Source: Arcicella sp040387735
Lineage (GTDB): Bacteria; Bacteroidota; Bacteroidia; Cytophagales; Spirosomataceae
DNA: 64,000 nt
Assembly: GCA_040387735.1 (NCBI GenBank)
Contig: JAZKDE010000006.1
Location: forward strand, 96,352 to 160,351
Direction of reading: 5' to 3'
This document shows positions 1 to 7,989 of the stretch, in pieces. Every line of letters begins with the position of its first letter. Position 1 is the first letter of the stretch. The position numbers and the translations under genes are program-made. Below the pieces are notes generated by a model. The model searched no databases. It was given only the letters and a program-made list of their open reading frames with translations, and was not told where the DNA came from.

Positions 1-1373
1 CCATTATTGTAGCAACTGCTATCAAAGATTTAGGCTCTTATCAGGGTTTTTTAGTAGCTGTTATTTTGGCGGGTATGCTACAAGTAGGATTTGGGCTTTT
101 GAAAGGAGGGAGGTTCAGTGCCTATTTCCCCGATAGCGTCATCAAAGGAATGTTAGTAGCCATTGGTTTGGTTATTATTTTGAAGCAAATTCCTCATGCT
201 TTGGGCGACGACCAAGATTACGAAGGAGAATTTGAATTTGAGCAAGTGGCTGACAGTCAGAATACTATCACCGAATTAATTCGTTCATTCGTTGATTTTA
301 ATTACGGAGCCGTTAATATTACCATTGCTTGTTTGGTTTTGATGATTGTTTGGGACAGACTTGCCAAAAGGAAAATTCCCTTTTTTCAAGCTTTTCCGTC
401 TTCATTAGCAGCCGTTGGCTTGGGCATTTTTATCAATGAAATGTACGTGAATTTCAGACCCGCTTATTACTTGGGAAATTCCCCAATTCACATGGTTTCT
501 GTCCCTTTATTTCAAACAGTAAGAGATTTCACGAGCACTCTTATCTCTCCCGATTTTACTTTTTTAGCTAATGCTAAAATTTATACGGTTGCGGCAACTT
601 TGGCAATTGTGGCGAGTTTGGAGTCATTGTTGAGTTTAGAAGCAGCGGATAGTATTGATACCGAAAAGCGAATTTCTTCGTCCGATAAAGAACTTTTTGC
701 TCAGGGAGTTGGCAATATTTTGGCGGGTTTTCTGGGTGGTTTGCCCGTAACTTCGGTGGTGGTTCGTTCTTCTGCCAACGTATATTCGGGAGCAAAAACC
801 CGAATGTCAGCCATTTTTCACGGTGTTTTATTGCTTGCTTCGGTGGTATTAATTCCGACTATTCTGAATAAAATACCTTTAGCTTCTTTGGCGGCGGTAT
901 TGTTGATGGTGGGTTATAAATTAGCTAATCCTGCCATTTTCAAAAAAGTGTTCAAGGAAGGAGTTGACCAGTTTATTCCGTTCATTATCACCATTTTAGT
1001 GATTGTTTTCAAAGATTTATTGTGGGGGATTTTTATTGGAACGTTGGTAGGAATCATCTTTGTATTACGGTCAAATTTTAAAAATATTATTTCATTTATC
1101 CGTGAAGGAAACAGCGTTTTAATAAAATTCAATAAAGACGTACACTTTTTGAATAAGCCTCAAATCAAAGAAATTTTAATGGGTCTAAAGAAAGGTGATG
1201 AAGTCTTTATTGACGGCACAAAATCAACTTTTATTGACCATGATATTTTTAATATCTTGTTAGAATTTAAGAAAAGTGCCAAAAATAAAGGTATTGAAGT
1301 GGAGTTTAAAAATATAAATCGAAATAGCAAACAAAGTATTAATCTCATTGAAGGAGACATAAATAGTGATTAG
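1..1373 (+). CDS. SulP family anion transporter, 5' truncated by window edge
   Basis: The reading frame is open from base 3 and the first visible codons already encode membrane helix, so the N-terminal part of the protein lies outside the window. About 456 residues are visible. They contain a series of hydrophobic helices and the SulP-type segment around GVGNILAGFLGGLPVTSVVVRSSANVYSGA, here cited only by its position near 710-790. The last 90 or so residues are hydrophilic and fit a cytoplasmic STAS domain (about 1120-1340). The family moves sulfate, bicarbonate or other anions across the inner membrane. The next gene is a carbonic anhydrase whose open frame overlaps this stop codon, and SulP/carbonic anhydrase pairs are a known arrangement. 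Bicarbonate is therefore the likeliest substrate, which is inference from context. Family call is firm; substrate is not. Confidence 0.9.
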   Translation, partial: IIVATAIKDLGSYQGFLVAVILAGMLQVGFGLLKGGRFSAYFPDSVIKGMLVAIGLVIILKQIPHALGDDQDYEGEFEFEQVADSQNTITELIRSFVDFNYGAVNITIACLVLMIVWDRLAKRKIPFFQAFPSSLAAVGLGIFINEMYVNFRPAYYLGNSPIHMVSVPLFQTVRDFTSTLISPDFTFLANAKIYTVAATLAIVASLESLLSLEAADSIDTEKRISSSDKELFAQGVGNILAGFLGGLPVTSVVVRSSANVYSGAKTRMSAIFHGVLLLASVVLIPTILNKIPLASLAAVLLMVGYKLANPAIFKKVFKEGVDQFIPFIITILVIVFKDLLWGIFIGTLVGIIFVLRSNFKNIISFIREGNSVLIKFNKDVHFLNKPQIKEILMGLKKGDEVFIDGTKSTFIDHDIFNILLEFKKSAKNKGIEVEFKNINRNSKQSINLIEGDINSD

Positions 1374-1467
1374 GGTTTGGTTTTTGGATATAGTAAAAAA
1401 TATCTGTTTATCATTTAATTACAAAAAGAACTTATCGTTTGAGTTCATGAAAAACATAATTCATAAC

Positions 1468-2133
1468 ATGAAAGATTACAAAAAATTATTAATGGCGAAT
1501 AAAGCTTGGGCAAAAGAACGTTTGGAAGTGGACGAAGAGTATTTTACCAATCTCGCTAAAGACCAAAAACCGCAATTCTTATGGATTGGTTGTGCCGATA
1601 GTCGAGTGCCTGCCGAAGAGGTAATTAGTACCCAACCTGGGGAGGTTTTTGTGCATCGAAATGTGGCAAATTTGGTAGTTCATACCGACATTAATTTACT
1701 TTCGGTCTTGCAATATGCCGTAGAAGTTTTGAAGGTAAAACACGTCATTGTGTGTGGCCATTACGGATGTGGAGGTGTAAAAGCGGCAATGGGAAATACT
1801 GATTTAGGCTTGATTAACAAGTGGTTACGTAATATCAAGGAGGTTTATGATAAGCATAATTACGAGTTGAAAAATGTTTCGGATGAGCAACTTCGTTTTG
1901 ATAGATTGGTGGAATTGAACGTAGAAGAACAAGTGAAAAATTTAGCTAAAACCAGTATTGTTCAACGTGCTTGGATAAACCATGAATTACCGCATTTACA
2001 CGGTTGGGTATTTGATATGAAGACGGGTTTGATAAAGGAAATTATGAATATTGAGTCAAATTCCGTGGTGGATGATATTTTTAAATATGATTTTCATACC
2101 GTAGAACTTATCTCAAATAGCTCTATTCATTAA
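1468..2133 (+). CDS. can: beta-class carbonic anhydrase
   Basis: The enzyme interconverts CO2 and bicarbonate in the cytoplasm. With the start placed at 1468 the protein has 221 residues, and the zinc-site residues fall at Cys42, Asp44, Arg46, His98 and Cys101 (motifs CADSR and CGHYGCGG). This is the numbering of E. coli Can, which supports this start over the open-frame start at 1366. That frame would add 34 residues and overlap the SulP gene by 8 bases. No Shine-Dalgarno sequence precedes 1468, as is usual in this phylum. The gene is probably cotranscribed with the SulP gene, so the pair likely supplies or balances bicarbonate. A 17-bp hairpin follows it. Confidence 0.93.
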   Translation: MKDYKKLLMANKAWAKERLEVDEEYFTNLAKDQKPQFLWIGCADSRVPAEEVISTQPGEVFVHRNVANLVVHTDINLLSVLQYAVEVLKVKHVIVCGHYGCGGVKAAMGNTDLGLINKWLRNIKEVYDKHNYELKNVSDEQLRFDRLVELNVEEQVKNLAKTSIVQRAWINHELPHLHGWVFDMKTGLIKEIMNIESNSVVDDIFKYDFHTVELISNSSIH

Positions 2134-2138
2134 AAGAA

Positions 2139-2180
2139 TTAACTATTCTCCATAGTTTAAGCCCTATGGAGAATAGTTAA
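2139..2180. terminator. perfect 17-bp hairpin between convergent genes
   Basis: Arms 2139-2155 and 2164-2180 are exact reverse complements with an 8-nt loop. The hairpin starts 6 nt after the carbonic anhydrase stop and ends 6 nt before the stop of the converging sugar isomerase gene. A bidirectional terminator is likely. Confidence 0.8.
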
Positions 2181-2186
2181 TTAAAT

Positions 2187-3107
2187 CTACCCTAAAAACT
2201 GATTTAAATAATTTCTCGCCGTCAAAATAGCTGATTCTACATCTTCTGAAGAGCCTTCGTATGCTTTGTCTTCTACTTCAATAACAACTGGCCCACGATA
2301 GCGAACATCCGTCAGAGCGGCAAAGAATTTCCCCCATTGAATGTCGCCTAAACCCGGTAATTTCGGTGAATGATATTCCAAAGGATTGGCCATAATTCCC
2401 ACTCGATTTAGTTTATCGGGGTATATTTTGGCATCTTTCAAATGGATATGGTGTAAACGATCACGATAATCATAAATTGGGCGAGTATAATCCATCATTT
2501 GCCAAACTAAATGCGATGGGTCATAATTTAACCCCAACGTTGCCGACGGAATCATTTCAAACATCTTATCCCAAATAGCAGGTGTTGTAGCTAAATTTTT
2601 TCCACCTGGCCACTCGTCATTCGTGAAAAACATTGGGCAGTTTTCTATCCCAATTTTTACGTTTTCTTCTTCCGCCAATTTGATAATATCTGTCCAAACC
2701 TCTTTGAATTTATCCAGATTATACGCTACATTTTTTTGCGGGTCACGTCCGACAAAAGTATTTACTACGGGGATTCCCAACTTTGCTGCACCTTTTATAA
2801 TCTTCTTGATATGATCAACATAGACATTGGCTTGTTCTACATTAGGGTCGAGTGGATTTGGGTAATATCCTAAACCTGAGATGATTATATTTTTGTCAGT
2901 CGTGTATTTTTTGATGTACGCCACCTGCGTATCGTCCAAAGCCTCTACGTTAATATGGCTTACACCTGCATATCTTCGAGCATCCGCATTATTGGCGGGC
3001 CAGCACATAATTTCTACGCATTTAAATTTTTTTTCAGCAACAAAGTCAATGACTTGTTCAAAAGTACGGTCGGCTAAAATAGCACTTACAATTCCGAGTT
3101 GTAACAT
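2187..3107 (-). CDS. sugar phosphate isomerase/epimerase (xylose isomerase-like TIM barrel)
   Basis: This 306-residue protein has the AP-endonuclease-2/xylose isomerase TIM-barrel pattern. Metal-ligand-type segments appear in order: a Glu in the early CVEIMCWP strand, IENCP near residue 155, NYDPSH near residue 200, HIHLKDAK near residue 225 and VIEVEDK near residue 275. Members isomerise or epimerise sugars, inosose or hydroxypyruvate, and many are linked to polyol use. The N-terminus MLQLGIVSAILADRTFEQV begins directly with the first barrel strand, so the start is convincing, and no signal peptide is present. No neighbouring gene fixes the substrate. The fold assignment is solid and the reaction is unknown. 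Confidence 0.85.
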   Translation of the reverse strand: MLQLGIVSAILADRTFEQVIDFVAEKKFKCVEIMCWPANNADARRYAGVSHINVEALDDTQVAYIKKYTTDKNIIISGLGYYPNPLDPNVEQANVYVDHIKKIIKGAAKLGIPVVNTFVGRDPQKNVAYNLDKFKEVWTDIIKLAEEENVKIGIENCPMFFTNDEWPGGKNLATTPAIWDKMFEMIPSATLGLNYDPSHLVWQMMDYTRPIYDYRDRLHHIHLKDAKIYPDKLNRVGIMANPLEYHSPKLPGLGDIQWGKFFAALTDVRYRGPVVIEVEDKAYEGSSEDVESAILTARNYLNQFLG

Positions 3108-3167
3108 ATTTTAATTTGATGAGTGAATATGTATTATGTTTTAGTGAATTATTTCTTGTCGATGCCC

Positions 3168-4313
3168 TTATTCTATCACCGATAACCCAGCATCTAAATA
3201 TTTCAAAGCATCTCCTTGAAAATGGTGATAATACCTACCGATAGGAGAGTTTCCAAGACGAACGATTACGGCATTTTTGTCTTTCACGGCATAAACATAT
3301 TGTCCAAAAAGCCCATTCATCATGGGGACTATTCTACCGCCACGATTCATAATCCAATACTGAAATCCGTAATAATCAACGGGTTTATTACCTTCGGTTG
3401 GGTCTTTTAAATACGTCGCTGGACTGGTAGCTTCTTGGATATATTTTTCAGAAATAATTTGCTTGTCATTCCATTTGCCATTGTTCAGAATCAGTTGTCC
3501 GAAACGAGCATAATCACGGGCAATACCATTGAAACAACAAAACGATTTTTCGTGATTTTTACCACCATCCAATAACCAAAGGGCATTTTTTTCTGCACCC
3601 ATCGGTTGTAAAAAACGCTCCGAAACCAAGGTTGATATATTTTTCCCGAATACTTTTTCTACCACTAATCCCAATGCTTGCGTATCGCCCGAACGATATT
3701 CCCAATTAACGCCTGCGGGTTCTTTATATTCAAAATTATCGACTACATATTGTTCGTCGTCTCCGTAATACCCCATTGCATTCAGTGAAAAATAACCTTT
3801 ATCCTTTTCCAGCCAGCTCGTTCCAGACGACATCGTTAGGAGATTCCTAAGGGTAATTTTTTCTTTACCGTTTTCCTTAAATGATGGAATGAAATCTCCT
3901 ACGGGTTGGTCAATTGATTTAATTTTTCCTTCGTCTAAAGCAATGCCAATCAATAATGAAATCATACTTTTTGCGGCTGAAAATGAACCGCTTAAAGAAT
4001 CCTTTCCGTGACCGTCCCAATAATGTTCGTATTTGATTTTTCCGTCTTGAATAACTAAAAAAGCAATCGTGTTATTGTCTTCCAAAACCTTCATCAACGA
4101 ATCTGGAATCTCTTTTTTGTTATAGCTTGAATCAATTCCCCAAGGTTGAGGTTTAGTCGCTGCTTGAACAATTCTCGTTGGATGAGTTCTAAAATCGAAA
4201 ATAGAATGAGGTCCCCAAGAGACAAAATTACGGAGATGGGCAAATTTATTGGTAAACGTTAGACCGTAAATAGCGACACAAAAAAAGAGTAAGCCAAAGG
4301 ATGTTTTTTTCAT
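3168..4313 (-). CDS. serine hydrolase, beta-lactamase/class C family
   Basis: The 381-residue protein starts with a hydrophobic N-terminal segment (residues 5-20) without a lipobox, so it is secreted or membrane-anchored and acts in the periplasm. The class C/penicillin-binding fold is shown by the SxxK motif SAAK at residues 112-115, where Ser112 is the expected nucleophile, and by YRSG near residue 207 as the YxN/YxS-type motif. Relatives include esterases, D-amino peptidases and 6-aminohexanoate-dimer hydrolase-like enzymes. Nothing in the sequence says whether it acts on beta-lactams, and most proteins of this length and architecture do not. It is transcribed in the same direction as the isomerase gene, 60 nt upstream of it, so cotranscription is possible. 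Confidence 0.85.
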   Translation of the reverse strand: MKKTSFGLLFFCVAIYGLTFTNKFAHLRNFVSWGPHSIFDFRTHPTRIVQAATKPQPWGIDSSYNKKEIPDSLMKVLEDNNTIAFLVIQDGKIKYEHYWDGHGKDSLSGSFSAAKSMISLLIGIALDEGKIKSIDQPVGDFIPSFKENGKEKITLRNLLTMSSGTSWLEKDKGYFSLNAMGYYGDDEQYVVDNFEYKEPAGVNWEYRSGDTQALGLVVEKVFGKNISTLVSERFLQPMGAEKNALWLLDGGKNHEKSFCCFNGIARDYARFGQLILNNGKWNDKQIISEKYIQEATSPATYLKDPTEGNKPVDYYGFQYWIMNRGGRIVPMMNGLFGQYVYAVKDKNAVIVRLGNSPIGRYYHHFQGDALKYLDAGLSVIE

Positions 4314-4376
4314 GGTTATTTTGATTGTTTTAGTAGTGAATGAGAAGATAATTATCCATTATCAAAGAGTTTAAAA

Positions 4377-6151
4377 TCAATAATCATAATCCAATCCTAA
4401 AACACTTCTAAGCTCGTTCAAAGCTGGATTTTTTTCAGCTAAAAATCTAAATTTATCGGCTTGAGTATAAATTAAGGTCGTATTTTCCTGTTCCATTACT
4501 GTTGCCTCCAATTGTATTTTCGAGTTTTGAAGAGACTTCCGTAAATAGGTTATCATCTCATTTCTCAATGTCCCTGTTATTTTTTCGACTTGAATATCGT
4601 TATCAACTTGCAGATGAATAGTGGTGCCTTCTAAGGTAAATTTTCGATTAAAAATCACGTATTCAGTCATGCGGTTTTCCATTTGTAAATCATGGGTGAA
4701 CCTACCCCAAGCAGCCGTCAATTCAGCTAAAGAAAAAGGTTTATTTTGCTGAAATACAGGCTCTTGTACCTGCGAAACTTGCTGAACTTCTTGTTGAGCT
4801 AATGGTTTAATTATCGTTGAAGTACTCCTCAATTTCCCAATAGCATTTGGTATTGGAGTTGAGGTTATTGATTGGGTATTAATTGGTACATTATTAGTTA
4901 CTGGTAATTGATCGGGTGCGGGTGGCGTTCCATCGGGTGGCGTACCACTATTTGTTGATGCTGGCTTAATGATAACTTCCGACTGATTACTGGTAACTGC
5001 TAAAGCTTTCCCACGCCATCGCCCTCCGTGGCGGGTAATGTCGCTAAATTTAAGATATTGGCAATATTTGCCATTTTCAAGAGGCAAATTTCAACGTGTA
5101 ATTTTTGATTTTTTGCTGCTTTATAATTCAAATCGCAAGTCGAGCCAATACTTAATGCTGAGGCTAAAAATGAGTACGGTGCCGCTACAGATTGCTCCAA
5201 ATATTTCTTCTGAACCGATTCCGAAACTTGCATTAATCTGACCGTTACTGGGTCTTTACAAACCAATAAATTACGGAAATGCTCTAACAAACCGACTATA
5301 AACTGATGTCCATCAAAACCTTTTTTCAAGATTTCATCGAACAATAAAAAGGTCTCCGATACTTTAGCATTTAGTAAAGCATCCGTCATTCTGAAATAAT
5401 AATCATAATCCAGAATGTGCAGATTATCAAGTACTTCTGCGTATTTCAAAACGTTATCTTTCGAGAAAGTAACGTTTAAATCGAACATCGAAAGGGCATC
5501 CCGAAGTCCGCCATCTGCCTTTTGGGCAATGAGTTCCAAGGCTTCCAAATCAGCAATAATTCCTTCTTTTATCGCAATTTGTGATAAATGTGAAGTCATA
5601 TCATTAATCTGAATTCGATTAAAATCAAATATCTGACAACGGGACAAAATCGTCGGAAGGATTTTATGTTTTTCGGTAGTTGCTAAAATAAAAATAGCGT
5701 AAGATGGTGGTTCTTCTAAAGTCTTCAAAAAGGCATTAAAGGCACTCGTCGAAAGCATGTGAACCTCATCAATAATATAGATTTTATACTTGCCCGATTG
5801 TGGAGGATACCGCACTTGGTCAATTAAATTACGAATATCATCAACCGAGTTATTGGAAGCCGCATCTAATTCGTGGATATTGAAAGAAGCATTATTCTGA
5901 AATGAACGACACGATTCGCATTCACCGCAGGCTTCTGCTTCTTGTGTGAGATTTTCACAGTTAATTGTTTTGGCTAAAATTCTTGCACACGTGGTTTTAC
6001 CAACACCTCGAGGTCCACAAAACAAAAAAGCTTGGGCTAAATGATTGGTGCGAATAGCATTTTTAAGAGTAGTGGTAATGTGTGATTGTCCTACTACAGA
6101 ATCAAATAATTGTGGGCGATATTTACGGGCTGAAACTACAAAATTTTCCAT
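4377..6151 (-). CDS. dnaX: DNA polymerase III subunit tau, made by a -1 frameshift
   Basis: This is the clamp-loader ATPase of the replisome. The zero-frame part (6151 to 5006) holds Walker A GPRGVGKTT, four zinc-binding cysteines, Walker B IIDEVHML, an LSRC arginine-finger motif and the collar domain. The zero frame then meets TAG at 5002-5000. The -1 frame runs on for 209 codons from GCT at 5006 through a Pro/Thr/Ser/Gln-rich linker to a folded C-terminal domain ending in LNELRSVLGLDYDY. Joined at the heptamer G GGA AAG (5012-5006), the product has about 591 residues, a normal size for tau. The start is set at ATG 6151 (MENFVVSARKYRPQ); a TTG two codons upstream is less likely. A base-call error in this draft could mimic the shift, but the signal looks like true recoding. 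Confidence 0.85.
5000..6151 (-). CDS. dnaX: DNA polymerase III subunit gamma, zero-frame product
   Basis: This is the unshifted product of dnaX. It has 383 residues, stops one codon after the slippery heptamer (GGA AAG CTT TAG), and keeps the ATPase domains and the collar domain but lacks the tau-specific linker and C-terminal domain. In E. coli the arrangement is reversed: the zero frame makes tau and the -1 shift makes the shorter gamma. Here the default product would be gamma and the shift would make tau. The ORF is certain; that the short form accumulates in cells is inference. Confidence 0.7.
   Translation of the reverse strand: MENFVVSARKYRPQLFDSVVGQSHITTTLKNAIRTNHLAQAFLFCGPRGVGKTTCARILAKTINCENLTQEAEACGECESCRSFQNNASFNIHELDAASNNSVDDIRNLIDQVRYPPQSGKYKIYIIDEVHMLSTSAFNAFLKTLEEPPSYAIFILATTEKHKILPTILSRCQIFDFNRIQINDMTSHLSQIAIKEGIIADLEALELIAQKADGGLRDALSMFDLNVTFSKDNVLKYAEVLDNLHILDYDYYFRMTDALLNAKVSETFLLFDEILKKGFDGHQFIVGLLEHFRNLLVCKDPVTVRLMQVSESVQKKYLEQSVAAPYSFLASALSIGSTCDLNYKAAKNQKLHVEICLLKMANIANILNLATLPATEGDGVGKL
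5006..5027 (-). promoter_or_regulatory. programmed -1 frameshift signal of dnaX: slippery heptamer plus upstream SD-like stimulator
   Basis: The mRNA reads GGAGGG (5027-5022), a 9-nt spacer, then G GGA AAG (5012-5006) in the X XXY YYZ phase, followed by CTT and the stop TAG. Both tRNAs can re-pair after a one-base slip (GGG and AAA). In E. coli dnaX an SD-like AGGGAG sits about 10 nt before A AAA AAG. The 25 bases 5011-5035 are 80% G+C inside a gene otherwise rich in A+T. I could not see a convincing stem-loop just downstream. Confidence 0.75.
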
Positions 6152-6274
6152 GTACAAATGTAGGGAAAAAAATGTTTGAGTTGGGAACTGTGATGATGAG
6201 AGTTTTGAGTTTGATTTGTTTATTCCGATTTATTCAACTTGGTTTATAAAACATAACCTCTATATAATCCGAAA

Positions 6275-6314
6275 GGAGCAGGTACTCTCCAATTATATGG
6301 AATGTACCTGCCCC
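6275..6314 (-). terminator. hairpin 3' of the tRNA-like gene
   Basis: Arms 6278-6285 and 6304-6311 (gcaggtac/gtacctgc) are exact complements. After one mismatch, two further G-C pairs extend the stem. On the minus strand the hairpin starts 10 nt after the tRNA-like 3' end and is followed by a short TTTC tract, so it probably ends that transcript. Confidence 0.55.
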
Positions 6315-6323
6315 GTAATTTTG

Positions 6324-6401
6324 CGGAGAGTGAGTGATTCGAACCCTCGAACCTTTAACAGATTGGAAGTCTGCCACTATCTACCACTCGACCAACTCTA
6401 A
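6324..6401 (-). tRNA. atypical tRNA-like gene, anticodon UCC (nominally Gly), possibly degenerate
   Basis: On the minus strand there is a perfect anticodon arm: stem 6374-6370 with 6362-6358, and loop CTTCCAA giving anticodon TCC at 6367-6365. The T-loop TTCGAAT (6343-6337) has a stem with one G-A mismatch, and the D-loop contains GTGG. The rest is irregular. Only 5 of 7 acceptor pairs form, because T-T faces C-C at the end. The D-stem is 3 pairs at best, four unpaired bases lie between the D and anticodon arms, and the variable region has 9 nt without a stem. The base after the acceptor is G, the discriminator of serine tRNAs, and CCA is not encoded. It could be a decayed tRNA, a chimeric or suppressor-like tRNA, or a regulatory RNA. 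A normal tRNA-Gly(UCC) would look different. Confidence 0.5.
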
Positions 6402-6524
6402 TAAGACCAAATCCAGTTGGAAGTGTTTTAGTACCACAAGTGGTTATTCAAATAAGTTTCTCTTAAACTCAAAACCACAACTTTAATGAAAATAATTCAT
6501 ATCAATTATTCAAACCTATCCAAA

Positions 6525-7163
6525 TCACTTCCGTCCATAATCCGCAGGATTTTCTCCCCAAAACTCCGTTTCCCACTTCAAAATTTTGTTAGAATATGTA
6601 TTATCCTTTAACCATTGTTCGCCCCTATCCAAAAGCTGAAAAAGTTCTTCGTTCTTTTTAGTACGTTCTAATTTGGTTTTAACGGTTTTGTTTTTCACCC
6701 AAGCAATTGCCGTTTTTGAATCGGAATAAATGGGTAATGTAGAATTGTGTTTTTTTAAGAAAGCTAAACCATGAACAATAGCCAGAAATTCTCCAATATT
6801 TACCGTTCCTTCGGGAAAAGGACCCATCGAAAAAAGTACTCTTTTTGTTCCTGTTTCTACGCCTTGATATTCTAATTTTCCAGGATTTCCTGCACAAGCA
6901 GCATCTACTGAAATGCTTTCTATATCATATTTTCCGACCAAAGCCGATGATTTTGTTTGCTTGCCAGTTCCACTACTTTGCGTCTTTTGAACTGACTGCC
7001 AATAATTTCCTTTGAAGGCATCTTCGGCTTCTTTCAAACTCTCAAATGATTTGTATTGAGCAGTTTCAAAGCCTTTTACTTGTTCTTCGGCTTCGGCCCA
7101 AGTATCAAAAACACCCGTTTTTCGTCCTTTCCAGACGGTATAAAATTTTGCTTTTTTTGCCAA
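6525..7163 (-). CDS. rnhA: ribonuclease H with N-terminal viroplasmin (RNA/DNA hybrid-binding) domain
   Basis: The enzyme cuts the RNA strand of RNA/DNA hybrids. Residues 1-55 form the caulimovirus viroplasmin-like hybrid-binding domain (FYTVWKGRKTGVFDTW). A Ser/Thr/Gln-rich linker covers about 56-77 and the RNase H fold covers 80-212. The four acidic active-site residues are visible at Asp87 (SVDAACAGNPG), Glu125 (IGEFLAIVHG), Asp148 (IYSDSKTA) and Asp208 (NPADYGRK). The length of 212 residues is normal for this two-domain form, which is common in Bacteroidota. The gene stands alone; the hairpin and tRNA-like gene lie downstream and an eroded heptamer repeat lies just upstream of its start. 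Confidence 0.92.
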   Translation of the reverse strand: MAKKAKFYTVWKGRKTGVFDTWAEAEEQVKGFETAQYKSFESLKEAEDAFKGNYWQSVQKTQSSGTGKQTKSSALVGKYDIESISVDAACAGNPGKLEYQGVETGTKRVLFSMGPFPEGTVNIGEFLAIVHGLAFLKKHNSTLPIYSDSKTAIAWVKNKTVKTKLERTKKNEELFQLLDRGEQWLKDNTYSNKILKWETEFWGENPADYGRK

Positions 7164-7171
7164 TGCTATTT

Positions 7172-7199
7172 GAGATTGTGAATTAGGATTTATAGCGTA
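7172..7199. repeat. eroded heptanucleotide-word repeat upstream of rnhA
   Basis: Four 7-nt words starting gagattg, tgaatta lie 9 nt before the rnhA start codon. They resemble the words in front of aroQ at 10161-10195 (ttgattg, tgaattg) and look like an older copy of the same repeat family. Confidence 0.45.
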
Positions 7200-7227
7200 A
7201 TAGCCATTTAACTATTTATCATTATTT

Positions 7228-7896
7228 TTAGAAAAATCTTCCATTGGGATTCTTTATAATCCTCACAAATTTAACTTCATTCTTTGGAATAACAGTTGCT
7301 TGATGATTCACGGTATCATACAAAAAATAATGAGCGGAGTTGTCGCCAACGTAAATTAGGCTATCAATATTTTTGAGTTTCTCGTTATCAACTGATAATT
7401 TGTAGTGAAAGAGATTTTTATCATTGAATGTCTTTTTAGAACGATACTTGCCATAGAAAAAAGCTGCATAAAACAGATAAATAACCAACATAATGGAGAT
7501 GTAAACAGGAGATTTTGAGAGTTTATCAATCTTTTTTTGGTCTACTTTCTTTCCCAACATTAGAACCCTCATAGCTACGCTGTAACTTTTATAATTTTTT
7601 TTTTGCCAAGCAAAACCAAGATACATTAAGAAAAATACTAAACCAGCACTCAACGCTCCGAGTACAATGACCAATGGATTTGCCAAAGGTGCCATCAAAA
7701 AATCATTCACTTCGGAAAAGAGAAAAATATTAATTTTGAAAAATAAAAAATAAGAAAAATTGTAACTCAAGCCCAGAAAGATAAGAAATAAATACCCGCC
7801 AACACTTAGCGAAATACCCCATTCAAAGTTCTTAAGCGTATTTTTAAATCCATCAAACGGGTTTATGTGTTCTTCTTTTATTAGTTCCTCATTCAT
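7228..7896 (-). CDS. predicted membrane protein of unknown function
   Basis: I do not recognise a family. The 222-residue protein has a short charged N-terminus, then hydrophobic segments at about residues 29-62 (two helices rich in Phe and Leu), 73-95 and 129-150. A hydrophilic C-terminal part of about 70 residues follows, with alternating polar and aromatic residues (YVGDNSAHYFLYDTVNHQATVIPK). That tail could be a small beta domain, as in proteins that expose a soluble sensor domain after membrane helices. It has no signal-peptide cleavage site. It lies between rnhA and the MarC gene on the same strand, but spacers of 64 and 93 nt give no strong operon evidence. Confidence 0.65.
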   Translation of the reverse strand: MNEELIKEEHINPFDGFKNTLKNFEWGISLSVGGYLFLIFLGLSYNFSYFLFFKINIFLFSEVNDFLMAPLANPLVIVLGALSAGLVFFLMYLGFAWQKKNYKSYSVAMRVLMLGKKVDQKKIDKLSKSPVYISIMLVIYLFYAAFFYGKYRSKKTFNDKNLFHYKLSVDNEKLKNIDSLIYVGDNSAHYFLYDTVNHQATVIPKNEVKFVRIIKNPNGRFF

Positions 7897-7989
7897 AATT
7901 AATTGTAGTTTATCTTGATGTATATCAGCGATAGAATGTTGACTCTCAAAACTCTATCATTATCCCAATTTCTTATTCTATCATTAATC

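Noticed and set aside
5040..5087. Separate small gene starting at 5087 for the tau C-terminal part
   Set aside because: Its first 27 codons are just the alternative frame of the dnaX collar end; no start signal is visible, and the rest continues tau.
6155..6162. TACATTTG as a dnaX promoter
   Set aside because: It matches the -7 consensus but lies 3 nt before the dnaX ATG with no -33 box, so transcription would start in the coding region.
6216..6401. Plus-strand 61-residue open frame beside dnaX
   Set aside because: It runs across the hairpin and antisense through the tRNA-like gene; the tRNA-like signals explain the region better.
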